Positions 1-11,816 of a stretch of 31,164 bases of DNA are shown in pieces (positions within the stretch are counted from its first letter, which is position 1; the number at the start of each line of letters is the position of its first letter). Origin of the DNA: Hysterium pulicare CBS 123377 (lineage: Eukaryota > Ascomycota > Dothideomycetes > Hysteriales > Hysteriaceae); the NCBI GenBank assembly GCA_000467715.1, contig AJFK01000153.1, positions 1 to 31,164 of the forward strand, read 5' to 3'. Made by a program: the position numbers and the translations under genes. Below the pieces are notes generated by a model. That model was not told the DNA's origin. It saw nothing but the letters and a program-made list of their open reading frames with translations, and searched no databases.

Positions 1-3000
1 GGGGAATGATAGAGTAGAGGAATTATATATAATACAGGTTTCGTCTGTAAGCCCTGACTAATGGCATCCGCATCTGTATATATTAGATATCAAAGGCCTG
101 TGTCCCCTAACATGCACGTTCTAAAACCCTGCCGCCCGTGCCGCGTAAGAAGCAATAGATACCTATCCTTCACCCTTGCCTCCCCTTCCATCTCTCCCAC
201 TCTTGAGCGGTCTGTTCACATGGATATAAATCTAACGCTCGAATACCTCTGTTCTCCATGTTGACACGCATTTCAGGAATCTTAGTGTAAATGACGAGCA
301 AGCTAATGTGACCATTTTGGATTGAACGGCTTCGAACGTGAACAATGTTGAAAGCTTGTTGATCTTGTGCTATTTCCGAAATACCTCGCGCTCCCGACAC
401 GCTGGACAGTTAGTGTTTGTAGATACATGCGCTAGCGCAGCTGCTGGGATTTTTAGGGGTTTCTAGCTCATGTAAAGCTTTGTAATGTTAGCCCAACAGA
501 TTGGAGAGCTCTTCAAGATTGAGCCGCTAACCTGCATTGCGACAGTGGTCTATTACATCTGCGCCACCACGTCTAGATGCATTAGCATTGGACGCCGCGC
601 CGCCGATCCAACTTTTACCGGCTCGACAATGGTTAGAGTGAGCTTGCGATTGGTCCTGTTTCTCGACCTCGACCACTATGCGAAGTAGTCTAAAGATTGG
701 CGACGTTGAGCTTCTCGGCGATACGGGTAAGATCGTCTCTTTAGGTTCGGGAACATGGGGTCTAGTCGACATCCTCAGGGCTAAGCCTAGGGACTGGAGC
801 GAAAAGCAGTGCACGGGGTTAGAGAAAGCTGGCCCCTGACAGAACGAACGGGACGAATCTTTGCAGGTGACCCTCGAAAAGAGGGTGAAGACCATATTTC
901 GCTGAATTGTAGAACGGAAAAGTGTGGAAAGGCAAGATGTGAACAGGCAAGCATAGGGAATCACAAGTTCGCGGCAGGACAGTGTCGAAGCGCTTTGTAA
1001 GACAGGGATAAAGGAAGGTGCAAAGGGCTGCTTGGATGCTGCTGGATGCTGCTTGGAGGTAGCGAAGCAAGAGCGAAGGGAAAACGCTAGCTATCGGAAA
1101 CGCCATGGGCTCATGCAAAGCACAGGAAGGACAAATATAAAAGAAAGGACAAGGGGAGAAGAATAATTGTAGTAGTCGAAGATGGAGCGAGCGCCGAGAG
1201 TTTTTATTGGTAGTCCGAAGCGGCTGGTGAAGAGGCCTTCCTGCTGAACTTGACGGAGAATTCCTTTCAACCAACTAGAGTACGATAGCAGTGAAGGGAA
1301 ATAACCCCTTTGCGCGTCTTACAAGCACATCTTGGACCATTTGCTTCTAACTTACGCCAAAGGGCTGAGATTGCCAGGTGCGGAGATAATGCCTGGTAGT
1401 GGAGGTTCTCGAGCTTCGGAATATTTCCAGATAATTGAGTAGATGCATTCCCTCCGAAGCTTGCGCAGCAGAGTTGCGCTTCGCTAATCTGGGCTGCTCT
1501 CCGCCAAGGTTCCTATTCATTGAGTAGACTTCCCCAGTATAAAAGCATAACGGTAGACTTGAAGTATCAAAGGAAGGAACAATTGCACTCCTTTGTGGTG
1601 AATATCTCCTGCAAGCGCTTCTCGTTTCTTGGTCCGAGACCCAACTGCGAACCGCTACTCACGGCCGGTTTCAAAGGCTTCTGCGATGGAGCATCTAGGC
1701 TTAGTTGTCTATCAATGGACTATACGCCTATACTCTGATATTTCATGGGGAGGATTGTGTAAAGATCCTAAAAGAGCTGTAGGTAGGTTCATTGATCGAT
1801 AGTATCAGAAGGATTTGTAGGACCAGAGTTGGAAACTTGTCAGTGCTTAGCAGAAGGCTTGATTGAGATAGCCTGTCGGGGCCTGTTGAAGTTTAGTTGG
1901 CATGGGGCCTCGGTAAGAGCGTTCCAAGGAAGGTGGTGCTATGATACCTCATTAAGTGATGTCGCAGGCGGCTCCCTGGATATGGCTGACACCAAGATAT
2001 GCGCGTCAGCTTCCACGGACGTCAAAAACTCCCTGGAAATGCTAATTGAGCGATTCCACGCCTGTATTCCTGGAATTAATGGACTGAATTTCGCCGTCAA
2101 TCATGTTTGGTATACAGAATCGTTAATAAGTGCAGCCATGACGATCCACTGTCTGATTGAGATCCTCGGGGTACGGTTCGTGTTTAATTTTACTCAACCA
2201 CACGACTGAATTTGGGCATTCTGTTTTGGGGATGTTTTGACGGCTACCACCAAAATCAGAATAACTGCCACCTTGATGTCTCGAAAGTTCGGCTGCGTCC
2301 GCATTTCTGGCTGGAACTTCGCCTCCAAACTAGGCTTGTGCGACCAGACTATGGGCTTGAAGTAATTCTCTGACGAAAGCGGACCGATGTGGGAAGACGC
2401 CGCTTTCAAGTGCATTCAAAATGAGATGCAATACCATGCAGGAGGTCGGAACGTTGTATTACGCATCAAGAAATTGAAGAATTCTACAAGTGCTTTAGGC
2501 GTGGTAGCAGATGTAGCGGCAAGGGTAGTGGACATCTGCACGCGAAACCGGCTATGATGAAATTGGATAATGGCGCACGAGTCCTATGCATGCATAACTT
2601 GCTTCTCTTTCTCTAAGGTGTCAGACTTGTGCTTCGGGATCAGTCCAACAGGAAGCCACCAAGCCACCCCAACCGACGTGAGTCAAGGGAATTGATAGGA
2701 TATCGTGGTGGAAGGACGTTCAGAACGCACCACTTTTCGTCTCGTAACTTGCAATCTTGCCGAAGCTGCATTTCCCATACTTGTAGGTAACTCTCGCCTC
2801 TTTCATTTAGCTCACTAAACCTCGCAATCGGATCTGGAAACGTTAGTAAACTTCATTTGAGGCTGCAATAGATCTACAATATGGTATCTCCTTCCGTTCC
2901 AAGCCTTTATATCGCCCTATAGTTCTCGGGATAACTCCTCACTGTTCTCGACAATAGTGTTGACGACTTGCCAATCTGATGACGTTTTCGGGAGCTTGTC

Positions 3001-4392
3001 GGCGACGGCAATGAGTTCCTACGACAAGCATTGGTGGGTATATTGGCAAGGTAATTCGAGCTCATCATGGTAATGAACTTTCTAAGATACCGGAATGAAT
3101 CTCAACGACCCCAAAAAAAGCAGGTGGATAGATTCGAGGTGTTGTTGCCAAGAGCCGCAAGGCGGACGCAGAAATTGATCAATGGCCTTTTTTTACGTCC
3201 CGCAGTAATCTGGAATAATGTCCGACCTATTACCACATCTTCAAATATTACTTTGTTCATCGCACAGTCGCCGGTGGGTAAATAGAGAGAGATGTCTGGA
3301 ACCATCGAAGCACTTTTCGTGTATATATTTTCTTCTTGATGACAAAGCCTGGGTATACTTCCCTCTTAATCGAGTCGAATCAAGGATTCAACCAACGCTA
3401 TACTTTTGTGACATCTTCCAAGATCTCCGGGACGAGGCATACTTCCCATCATCAAATGAGAAGGATCGCTTTTGAGCCAAGGTTTGAAGAGATCGATTAC
3501 TCTTTTCAGTTTCGGGGACTTTCAAATTTGATTCAAAAAGAAATGTCATAGACAATGCTGGGCGTTGTGGAATCCAGGGCACTTGGAAAGCAACTAGAAA
3601 AAGCTCTTTGAAGTGCGTTTGCTTTTTGCACCAATTTAGGGTTTCTTCAAAATCTTCTCGGAAGCAACAGTTCCAAGGGGGTTTGCTTCCGAGAAGGTTT
3701 GCCTCTATTACAGTTAGGCGAGCTGCCGAGAACTTTACAATATAACAGTATTTCCAGCAACCGTCTCTATCTTTTTATTGTATACTCTCATTTCATACTT
3801 AGAAGGTTACCCGCGAAGGCAAGGAGCGCGGTTGGCTTTTCAAAGGCATGTTCAGGAGATACTACCTCTCCCCGGGCTGGTGAAAACAGATTCACTCACA
3901 TCTCTAGATCATTGCATTGATATTCTACGTTAGGCTCCAATGTGCCATCCTCATTTAGCCAAATAAGTCATACGGCGGAATAGGCAACGAGCGATATCGG
4001 CCCAGGAATTGATAAAGCAACCAAAACCAATGCCGAAACTGCATGTTTCAACTAGGAATGTGAATACGTGGGCTAGTATGGAGGTGATTGTTACGGGACA
4101 TGTCATGTTTCTATCCGGGCTACTTCATCATGGTGTATCAGTCCCAGTGAGATGCATGTGAACTCCAAAACCTCGCAACGCAAACTCACTCAAACTCTCT
4201 TTCCCACATCTCACAATCACACTTACCGTACATTCACCTTCACCACGAGTCGGGGTCCGTGCATATACTGTCCGAGCTTCTGCCAGCTCCTCTAGCTACT
4301 AGTGACTCATCCACAACAATATCTTACCAATACCACTCAACCAGGTCCTTCATTCATTAATATAATCATTTAATTATCCCACTCACTCTATC
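1..4392. other. Gene-poor left flank, no supportable gene
   Basis: I find no reading frame here with a recognisable domain or a convincing exon chain. The longest frame (1829-2209, plus, 126 codons) has no motif I know. Short minus-strand frames around 819-1274 and 2194-2415 also carry nothing recognisable. A small tandem of GCTGCTTGGAT-like units lies at about 1028-1057, and a strong hairpin is listed separately at 3654-3696. Old, decayed genes may be present, but I cannot name one. The last 200 bases before 4393 are pyrimidine-rich, as expected for the 5' flank of the following hydrolase gene. Confidence 0.5.
3654..3696. repeat. 14-bp perfect inverted repeat (hairpin)
   Basis: The arm CTTCTCGGAAGCAA (3654-3667) is exactly reverse-complemented at 3683-3696, leaving a 15-nt loop. 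It lies in non-coding sequence between 3.5 and 3.7 kb. Function unknown. It could be the end of a degraded mobile element or a transcribed hairpin. Confidence 0.7.
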
Positions 4393-5399
4393 ATGTCGGC
4401 CTCTCACCCCACGACCGAAGGTCAGGTTGACTTTGTTCATCCCAACATCGACAAACCCGTCAAAACCTGGTACAAGATTGTCGGTGACCTCTCAACCACC
4501 ACTTCGACCCCACTTATTGCCTGCCACGGGGAGCCAGGCGGCGGACACGAGTATCTCACTTCCTTAATCGACCTCTACGAGCAGTTCGGCATCCCGATAA
4601 TCTTCTACGATCAGGTTGGATGCGGCAAGTCCACGCGTTTCAAAGAGAAAGTAGGAGATGAGAGTTTCTGGACCGTTGACCTCTTCGAGAAAGAGTTGGA
4701 CAACCTGATTGATCATCTCAAGCTCCGAGATCGCGGGTTTTCGCTCCTTGGCCACTGCTGGGGCGGTATCCTCGTCGGCTCGTATACCAGCACGAAACCT
4801 CTAGGCCTTGAGAAACTTATTATTTCCTCCGGTCCGTCTGACATACCAATCTATGTTAAGGATGCTATCACTCAGCTTCCAGAAGACGAGCGCAAAACAT
4901 TGGAAGACTGCGACAAGCGCGGCGACTACGAAAGTGAGGAGTTTATCAGGGCAAGATGGCTTTGCTACGGAAGACATGTGTGTAGGATGGCGGAGTGGCC
5001 AGAAGCGTTGATCAGTCTATTCGCGCATCTCAAGGAGGATTTCATAGCTCACGTGTCCCTGTATGGTATCCCCATTCTTAATCTCAAGGCTCCCCCCGCA
5101 AAAGTGTATAATCTGACAGTCGGCGCAGGTTTGGCAGGTCAGTGTTTCAAGTCACCGGTTCCATCAAGGCCTGGGAAGGCTGGTCCGCAGCCGGCAACAT
5201 CGAGGTCGAGACTCTTCTTCTCAACGGAAAGTATGACCATGTGCAAAAGCCCTGCATGGACCCATGGTTTAAAAATATCCCGAAATGCAAGTGGGTTGTG
5301 CTGGAGGAATCGAGCCATATGGGCCATTGGGAGGAGAGAGATACACACATGAAGGTTGTCGGCGAGTTCTTGGCAGGAAAGAGTGGCGAAGGTGCTTGA
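4393..5399 (+). CDS. Proline iminopeptidase-like alpha/beta hydrolase (one intron)
   Basis: Model: join(4393..5060, 5129..5399), 312 aa, the normal length for fungal proline iminopeptidase-like hydrolases. The 68-nt intron starts GTATGG, has a CTGAC branch site at 5113-5117 and ends GCAG. Splicing there restores the family's usual spacing before the FQVTGSIKAW segment. Visible landmarks are the oxyanion-hole HGEPGG motif (res. 45-50), YDQVGCGKS (72-80), the nucleophile elbow GHCWGG (120-125), the acid in GKYDH and the C-terminal catalytic His in ESSHMGHWEE. In this family (alpha/beta hydrolase fold, peptidase S33) the elbow normally reads GxSxGG, so Cys122 replaces the expected Ser. The enzyme would probably be cytosolic, as there is no signal peptide. 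The substrate cannot be told from sequence: N-terminal proline peptides, amino-acid amides or esters are all possible. No biosynthetic neighbours are visible. Confidence 0.88.
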
Positions 5400-6766
5400 A
5401 ACTTAGGAACGAAAAGGGATATAGGAGGGAGTTCGTGAAGCCTTGGTCATGAAGCCCAGCCAGGCGGACGAAGGGTTGAAGAGCTATGGCATTAGTACGG
5501 AAATTTCATGGCCAAGGCAAATTGTAGGCGGGTTGGGTTAGTCGGTTCTCTATCATTACCTAAGGTGATTAGGTAGTCTTCATACTAAATGTGCTGCGCC
5601 GCAGATAACGATTGGTGCTCATCGTCGATTCGAACCTATTCCCCTCGACACAAGCATTCGGTTGGCACAACGGAGTCTACCTCTATATAAAATGCGACAT
5701 CATACCGTACAAAGCCCGCACCTCGTCCTCATTGCGGCCTCCACCAATCATATTCCCTGCAAGGACACCTATCTCTACATCTTTCCCTACCTCACCTCGT
5801 CAAGTCAGCTGGCTAAGAGAAACCGGCACAACCACTGCATTGCTGGGCATTGTCGCCGACCTGTGGACGATAACACAAGGCTGGATGAACAAGCCCGAGA
5901 CACCTAAGACTCCCAGTCTGAGAATTCCTCTTCGGATTTGCTCTCTCTCGCGTCGATCGTAAGGATCCGCCCATGGGCCGACCGCTCCTAACCCCAACAT
6001 CTCACGACGACTACATCTCGCTTCTATGCGGTCCTAATAACTGCGAGGTAACTTTAGGTGGCTCAGAAGAATCACGCAGTACGTGGTAGAACCTCGGTCC
6101 CGACATTTCGGCCGTCTTTGGTAAGTATTTTTACATATCCAGCACCCTTACCAGCACGTAAAATCCTGCTGCGTATTTAATTTTCAAACGGATACAGAAA
6201 GACTTTCCAAAGTCAAAAAGAACCCGCATTATACTATTATCTCCCATATCCTTGACGTTAGTGGCTTATAAAGATGGGTTGCCTACCCATCCACCTGGCC
6301 ACTCCGCAACGACACCATCTTATTTTAAGAAGCCTTGCTTTTCTAGCCAGACTAGATCTTCCAACTAAGCGATGTCGTTACTCTCAGATACTCATATGTA
6401 ACGTCTCTGCCGAGCTCGACAAATCGCTTCTTATCATTGATAGCTAAACTCTTTACAACAATGGGTGCAGCACGGCCCACCCAACACTGCTTATCCGTTA
6501 GAATTGGAAACAGAAAAGTGCGCTCCGGCGACAAGATGCGCTCTATCATGGCAGGATGTTTCCCGTTGGTCGTTATCGGGGAAGGCGGCGATCTGCCACG
6601 GCTGATGATGCCGGCCTTCTTCAACGCCGGGAATATTCGAATTGAGATTAGCCATGCAAAGTGCCATATGGATGGTTGAAGATCTTTCATTTTTCATGAT
6701 ATGGAGTAACTCTCGTTGCTTTAATCGGAGATGCATGCGGCCTTTTTATAAGCGCTGGAAGATAAT

Positions 6767-6883
6767 GAAGTGTAGCATATACCTCATCGTTTTATACGCG
6801 ACGTTCTTCGCCTAAAATTTTCAAGTGTAGCAAACACCACATTTCTTCGCCTACCGAAAATCAAGAAGTATATGCTACACTTC
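6767..6883. mobile_element. Possible small MITE-like inverted-repeat element
   Basis: The 15-bp arm GAAGTGTAGCATATA (6767-6781) is perfectly reverse-complemented at 6869-6883, bounding a 117-bp unit. Inside, TTCTTCGCCT occurs twice in direct orientation (6804-6813 and 6843-6852), and the core AAGTGTAGCA occurs a third time at 6823-6832. TAAT flanks the left end (6763-6766) and recurs one base beyond the right end (6885-6888), so a target-site duplication is possible but not clean. There is no coding capacity. The reading as a miniature transposable element is inference; copies elsewhere in the genome would be needed to prove mobility. Confidence 0.4.
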
Positions 6884-8146
6884 GTAATTTTGTATGTAAT
6901 ATCATTTCAGGGACCAATCGTCTTCACCGCAGTGATTACGAGGCCAGCTATTGCCAGATTAGTCCCTTTGCTATCCGAACGCCTCTAAAACCCTCCTCCT
7001 GGCCACCAGAATGCTACAGGTTCGGTCCTTCGAGACTGAAACACATGTAGCTGCCTAGCGATCAAAGTTCAAATGTCTCGAGTAGAACGAGATTCACCTC
7101 AGGCTCAAGCGATGCTTCATTCGCTGACAATGTGAGCATGCGCCGGAGCAGCGATAGCTCCTCCATTTTTTCACTATTTGATGGAGCAAACGGCTGGCAA
7201 AGCTAAGTTTGCGGGCAAAGCAGGAAAAAGCATAAGACGGATAGATTATATACCTAATAGGGAACGGACCCGACCCGGTCTTGTGGAATAAGGAGCGCGA
7301 GTGAACGCCGTTCTTTCTGAGTAGCAAAAATGCCACTCTTAGTCTCAGGTAGTCTGTTTCCCCAAAGTCTCTGGCTACGCCTACCGAGGACTCCGATTTC
7401 CGGCGCTCGCGGCGTGTTGTTCGTTAAGGTGGCATCGTGGATCGTTAAAAGAATTGAACACTTGGGAGATTGGAGGAATATGGACATCGTTGGAAATAGA
7501 GGTTGGCGGCAGTTGATATGGCTGTGCCGCACCGATCATATTATGAGCAAGCGGAAAAGTTCAGGATGCTGAGTAGGTTTCACCTCAGCAAAGATCATCG
7601 CCAAGAACAGAGTGAGTATCTCAGCTTCATGCGTTAAGGCCATCTACAACCATCTACAATATCGGATAGCTCCGTATGATTTACTGCAAAAAGTCAACGG
7701 GATTACTTTGCTCGAGAAGTTCGGAATTCATCAGGGCCTTCGCTTTCCAAGACGGACGGGAAAAGCGGTGCAGGCATGCTTTACCTCAGCTCCTATCCTT
7801 TGAAGGCTTCCGGAAGACATACCCGGTGCGTCGAACGGAATCTTAAAACGACCATGAACGGAGGCTGTTCCGGAGGGATGACAGACTGACAACCACGCCG
7901 AGATGAATGCATCCAGTTTAAGGAAAGATGACTATGGGGATTCAGACTGTCAAGTTTCTTTCCTTGTTTATACGCTGAGCAAAGAGATAATTGACCCTGA
8001 ACATATTGTAATTCAGAAACTCCGCGCCAGATGTAAAACATATTCCTTCGCAATACTACTCGGCTTACATGACTCTATGTGAGTCGTCTTCGCCTCATTG
8101 GCTAGATGCTTGGAAAGACGCGCGAAACGATACAGGACGGTAAAGT

Positions 8147-8166
8147 TGAGAAGGGAACCCTTCTCA
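8147..8166. repeat. 9-bp palindrome with a 2-nt loop
   Basis: TGAGAAGGG-AA-CCCTTCTCA is nearly a continuous palindrome. A related, less perfect palindrome (GAAAGGG-AA-CCTTTTC core) lies at 8442-8463, and another (GAAAGG-AA-CCCTTTC) at 12957-12974. Function unknown. Confidence 0.5.
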
Positions 8167-8703
8167 GTTTTGGGGGAATTCGCGCTATTGGTCGTCGGTT
8201 GGATTCGGGCGGAGAGACGTCTACGATGGTAGAAGGAATTGGCGCGATCGAAAAAGTCCAGAGGAGATTTTATTGAAGCCTTCCTGCCGGATGGAGGTTC
8301 TAAGCTGGCGGGTTAGTTGGGCCGAAAAGGGCTGTTGGCTGTGGTTAGTATTGTTGGCTTGGGATGGGTGGTTTCACTTCTGCTTTGTCGTGTTTTCCCA
8401 AAATGAGTCGCCGAGAGGAATTCCCATCTTATGGTGATCCATGAAGGAAAGGGAACCTTTTCAGGCACGTAGCTTTGGTACGCTGGCATGGATTGGTCTC
8501 TGGACACGTACCGAACGAATGAAAGAAACATACATCTGATATAGGGAAATGTTCATTTAGGAGACAGTCATTAACCTGATTATGTAGTCGACGCACCCAG
8601 CGTCTGTAAAGCCTCTGCCCACATCTCCACTCCTTCGGATATGAGTGAACTTTCCGGTATAATCTTCTCACACTGGACCATAACCACCCACAATCTCGTT
8701 CAC

Positions 8704-9930
8704 TCACAGCTCATTATGAACCGGGGGCACATAGCTTACATCGCCATAGAGGTGGGGTTGCAAAACCGCGTGTTGCGCATAAAGTGCCTGGCCTCGAGCC
8801 GCGACGGTTGCTGGGTTAAGCCAGTCAAACACTTTCACCCTGGGGTTGGAAAGGTGGTCCCGCGCTACTTCTCCGACTATCGATATGAGCCTCGGTGACG
8901 CTTCGCCTAGCAACACAACCGCTCCAATCGAATCCTGTTGGGAGGAATGCCAGGTTTGATCGAAAAAGGAGTGTAAGAAGCCGTCAATGCGGTCCCTTAG
9001 AGCTTGTTCGTACGCTTTCGTGTTCGCACTCTACAGCTATTAGGATCAATGACCTTGGCGTCAAACCGTTAGAAGAGACCAACCTGTCGAGACTGACTCT
9101 TGTTCCCCATACTCGCTTCCCCAAGATCCATTGCCATGATCTGGGCCACGATTGGAAAGTAATTTTCGTTCAGTCCCCCATCACGGAGTCTAAGATACAG
9201 GTGATCTCTATTAGATTCGATTACAAGTATCATACTATCAAGCACATCTGCGTCCTTGCATTCCTCGGGTGTATGGCCGAAACTCTCGCAGCGATCTAAC
9301 TGATATGCTAAGCAGGCACCAGCTGAAAGATATCCGAATTGTTTCGGGGCAATGTCGCCGTTGACGGCACGAGGAAAAATAGCGTCGCTGATGGCGTATC
9401 GAGAAGAGTCGTTGAAGACATCTGGGATTGCCAGAGAGGTTAACCTGGGAAAATAACCAAGTTGCTCAGTAACTTGCTTGGTGACATTTCGGAGAGTGTC
9501 ACGGAATATTTGCATGGCCCCTTCGTGGTCATGAAGTTCTGGGGGCGCTTCAATCAAGTGTTCGCCGTCTTGAATATGCCAAATCCCCTTATGCATCCTG
9601 GGCCTAAGTTAGCATAAGCCCAGAAGTTGTTAGTAACACACCTACACCCGTTTGCCATGGTGGAGAACTGCATCCTGGAAATACGCTTTGTACGCATCGG
9701 GAGCGGAAATGGTCATCACCTTGATATCACCCGAAGGAGTGACAAAGGCGGCATTGCTTGTGCATCATCAGCTATCTGTCATCGGCGGAAAAAGGGTATA
9801 GGCTCGCTCACATGAGAGCAGGTCCGAAGGCGATACCTAGCGCAGTGTTTTGGCTTCCTTGTGCTCTCACGATTGAAATGATGATCCACAGCAAGGCAAT
9901 GTGAAGGCGGAAGTAGATCTGTTTTGCCAT
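8704..9930 (-). CDS. Hsp70/actin-fold-like protein with signal peptide (four exons)
   Basis: Model: complement(join(8704..9030, 9084..9597, 9646..9756, 9812..9930)), 356 aa. Introns are 53, 48 and 55 nt; the clearest branch site is the GCTAAC of intron 2. Start chosen at 9930 because it gives a clean signal peptide (MAKQIYFRLH followed by a hydrophobic run ending VRA-QG). The layout resembles fungal Hsp70-like proteins: a phosphate-1-like LGIAFGP (res. 31-37), LTSLAIPDVF, LAYQLDRCESFG, a phosphate-2-like MILVIES (about 199-205), an adenosine-motif-like VVLLGEAS (about 286-293) and VAARGQALYA (about 324-333). The acidic residue expected in the first motif (GIDxG) is Ala34, so ATP hydrolysis is doubtful. 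True Hsp70 is near 600 aa, so this would be a nucleotide-binding-domain-sized relative without a substrate domain. The 9031-9083 intron is the least certain junction. It starts 210 bp from the divergent metalloprotease gene. Confidence 0.7.
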
Positions 9931-10140
9931 AGCGGATAGCGGTTGTGGTGATTGAAGCAAGTAGAACCGTGCGATGGTTGAGTGTTTCGTCAATTACATG
10001 GTGCAGGCTTTCACTGCGCACCGCTACACTTCGGGCTTGGCATGGCCGAAATCAAGACTCATGTGTAACAGAACACCAGGCCTCCTTCCAACCCTCATCT
10101 TCACTCTGAGTACAGGACTTTACCCGGCCCAACAACCACC
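9931..10140. promoter_or_regulatory. Shared divergent intergenic region
   Basis: These 210 bp separate the start codons of two genes transcribed away from each other: the signal-peptide Hsp70-like gene on the minus strand and the secreted metalloprotease on the plus strand. The right half is pyrimidine-rich (ACCAGGCCTCCTTCC and following), typical of fungal 5' flanks. I see no firm TATA box. A bidirectional promoter is inferred from arrangement only. Confidence 0.45.
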
Positions 10141-11816
10141 ATGAAGTTCTTCCTCCTCCTCCTGCTGGCGCTCTTCAGCGCCCTTTTCCAACCGTCATCC
10201 TCGACTCCGGTTGGCAATCGGACAGCCTTAGTGGAGCCCAGAAGAGGGAAAGGCAACCCAAATGACCCGCAACAAGCTTGGCGGGGCATCAACTGGCTTA
10301 CAGCCTACAAGGACTGCAGCGATGACCAATGGTGGGCCCTACAGGAAGTGTCGCGAATGGCCAATCTCGTAACGGAAGATTTGGGTGATCTGGACCGCGA
10401 TTTCATGGCTATGAGTCGATACTTCCAAATCAAGTCAAAGTGGCAACGTGATCTATGGACTTCTCTTGCGTTCGACAGGATCAAAGGTAGCTTTCCCTTC
10501 CGTTGCGCGAGCCATCGCCATATGCTGATTTTCCCTAGACAATATCTTGCAGGTCCAAAACTTCCCCAGGAAGGGAAAAGCGCCATACAAGGAGCGCAAC
10601 AGAATTACATTCTCGTGTCAGCCCAAACTTACTCACTGTGGTAGACCAAAGATGTAAGTAATCATCGCTCTTTCTCACCAGGCGGCTTTTTAACATCACC
10701 TCACTAGCTACGCTTCAACTCTTGATCCTTTGAGATCCCCAAGCAAGTACTAGATCCCCAAGTAACAATCCACCACCACTAACCATTTTCGGGAGGCAGA
10801 TGGCTACTGGATGATTGTTTTCTGCCCTATATTTTGGACTAATCCGGGGCGCAAATTACGATTCTTGGAGTTGGACAACACAGCGAGGGCCGTGGGTGAC
10901 TTCGGAACGGATGATTGGTATGAGCGCATCCTGCTCCACGAATATATGCATAATGATATCATGGGGTTTGCGGAGCATAGTAAGCATACAGAAGAGAACG
11001 CATGTATGGTTCACTAACCTACTCAAGTCACGGACGTAAATGCGACGTTGACCGAGTATGACATTAGTCACCACGAAGAAGTGGTAAGTTATTAAGACCC
11101 CGGGGAAATCTTCTTCACTGACATAGTATTAGCAAATCTACAGCGAACTCCGCTGTTTCATATTCGCATACAAATATAAAAAAAGCCCAAACCCGCAAGT
11201 GCGGCTAAACGGTGCGATTAGACCCTCCTCGCCAAATTTGAACTGCACTAACAAGTTCACAGCGGATAGCTACTCCTGGTTCTTCATTTACAACTGGTGG
11301 GACAAGAAATTGAAGTGGCACATAGACAACGGAATCTCGGCCATGGAGATGAACGGACCGGACCTTGACGCGGTTCTGTTAAACCCCTTCACCGATGAGC
11401 CGGACGCCCCTCTTTGTGACAGCTTCGTTGTCAACGAGGAAAACTTGGTTATTAGTCATACCTTGCCCCCAAATTGCTATGTCGTCGAAGGCTCGAATGT
11501 CGTCTGCGACTACGTCGGTGAGGATATCAACGACTGGGTCGCGGGTCTGGACCAGCCATTTGAATCAGATGGAGGATGTCAACTGACGTAAGCAAACCTG
11601 CACCTTCTTTTTCAGTCACTGTCGTGACGAAAATCTGTTACTAACAGTGGGTCTAGCAAGGAATGTCACAGATCCTTTGACGGCAATGCGATCAACCCCC
11701 TCTGCAATTGCAAATGTCCAGGTGATGACATCGAGACGCCATTGAGGGATCCTAGATGCGCAGGGTTCAATGGCGCCCTTCCAGATCCGCCACTTATCCA
11801 TGGTGAGGATGAATAG
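10141..11816 (+). CDS. Secreted HExxH zinc metalloprotease-like protein (six exons)
   Basis: Model: join(10141..10486, 10539..10640, 10800..10979, 11028..11083, 11133..11587, 11657..11816), 432 aa. It begins with a signal peptide (MKFFLLLLLALFSALF). The zinc motif HEYMH is at residues 196-200, preceded by the paired-Cys segment ITFSCQPKLTHC and IVFCPIFW, and followed by ITDVN and TADSYSWF (about 271-278). That order resembles fungal deuterolysin/lysine-specific metallo-endopeptidase-like proteins (M35-like); the third zinc ligand is not certain, with an Asp shortly after HEYMH as a candidate. The C terminus is Cys-rich (LCNCKC near 395-400). Introns 3-5 have GTAAGC/GTAAGT donors; introns 3 and 5 have CTAAC branch sites and intron 4 a CTGAC. 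Intron 2 is odd: the frame-keeping donor at 10641 (GTAGAC) is weak and gives a 159-nt intron, while a perfect GTAAGT at 10654 would break the frame. It is likely an extracellular or vacuolar protease. Confidence 0.75.

Larger units (their letters stand above)
5400..8703. other. Gene-poor region with small repeats
   Basis: No frame here shows a recognisable domain. Frames at 5612-5962 (plus), 6437-6679 (plus), 6352-6690 (minus) and 7330-7572 (plus) are open but featureless. Visible structure consists of the inverted-repeat element at 6767-6883, a tandem CCATCTACAA doublet near 7640-7660, and two GAACC-centred palindromes at 8147-8166 and 8442-8463, each described separately. The stretch just left of 8704 is the 3' flank of the minus-strand Hsp70-like gene. 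Confidence 0.5.

Noticed and set aside
819-1274. 151-codon minus-strand frame
   Set aside because: Low-complexity, Leu/Ser/Pro-rich translation without motif or homologous shape; likely chance.
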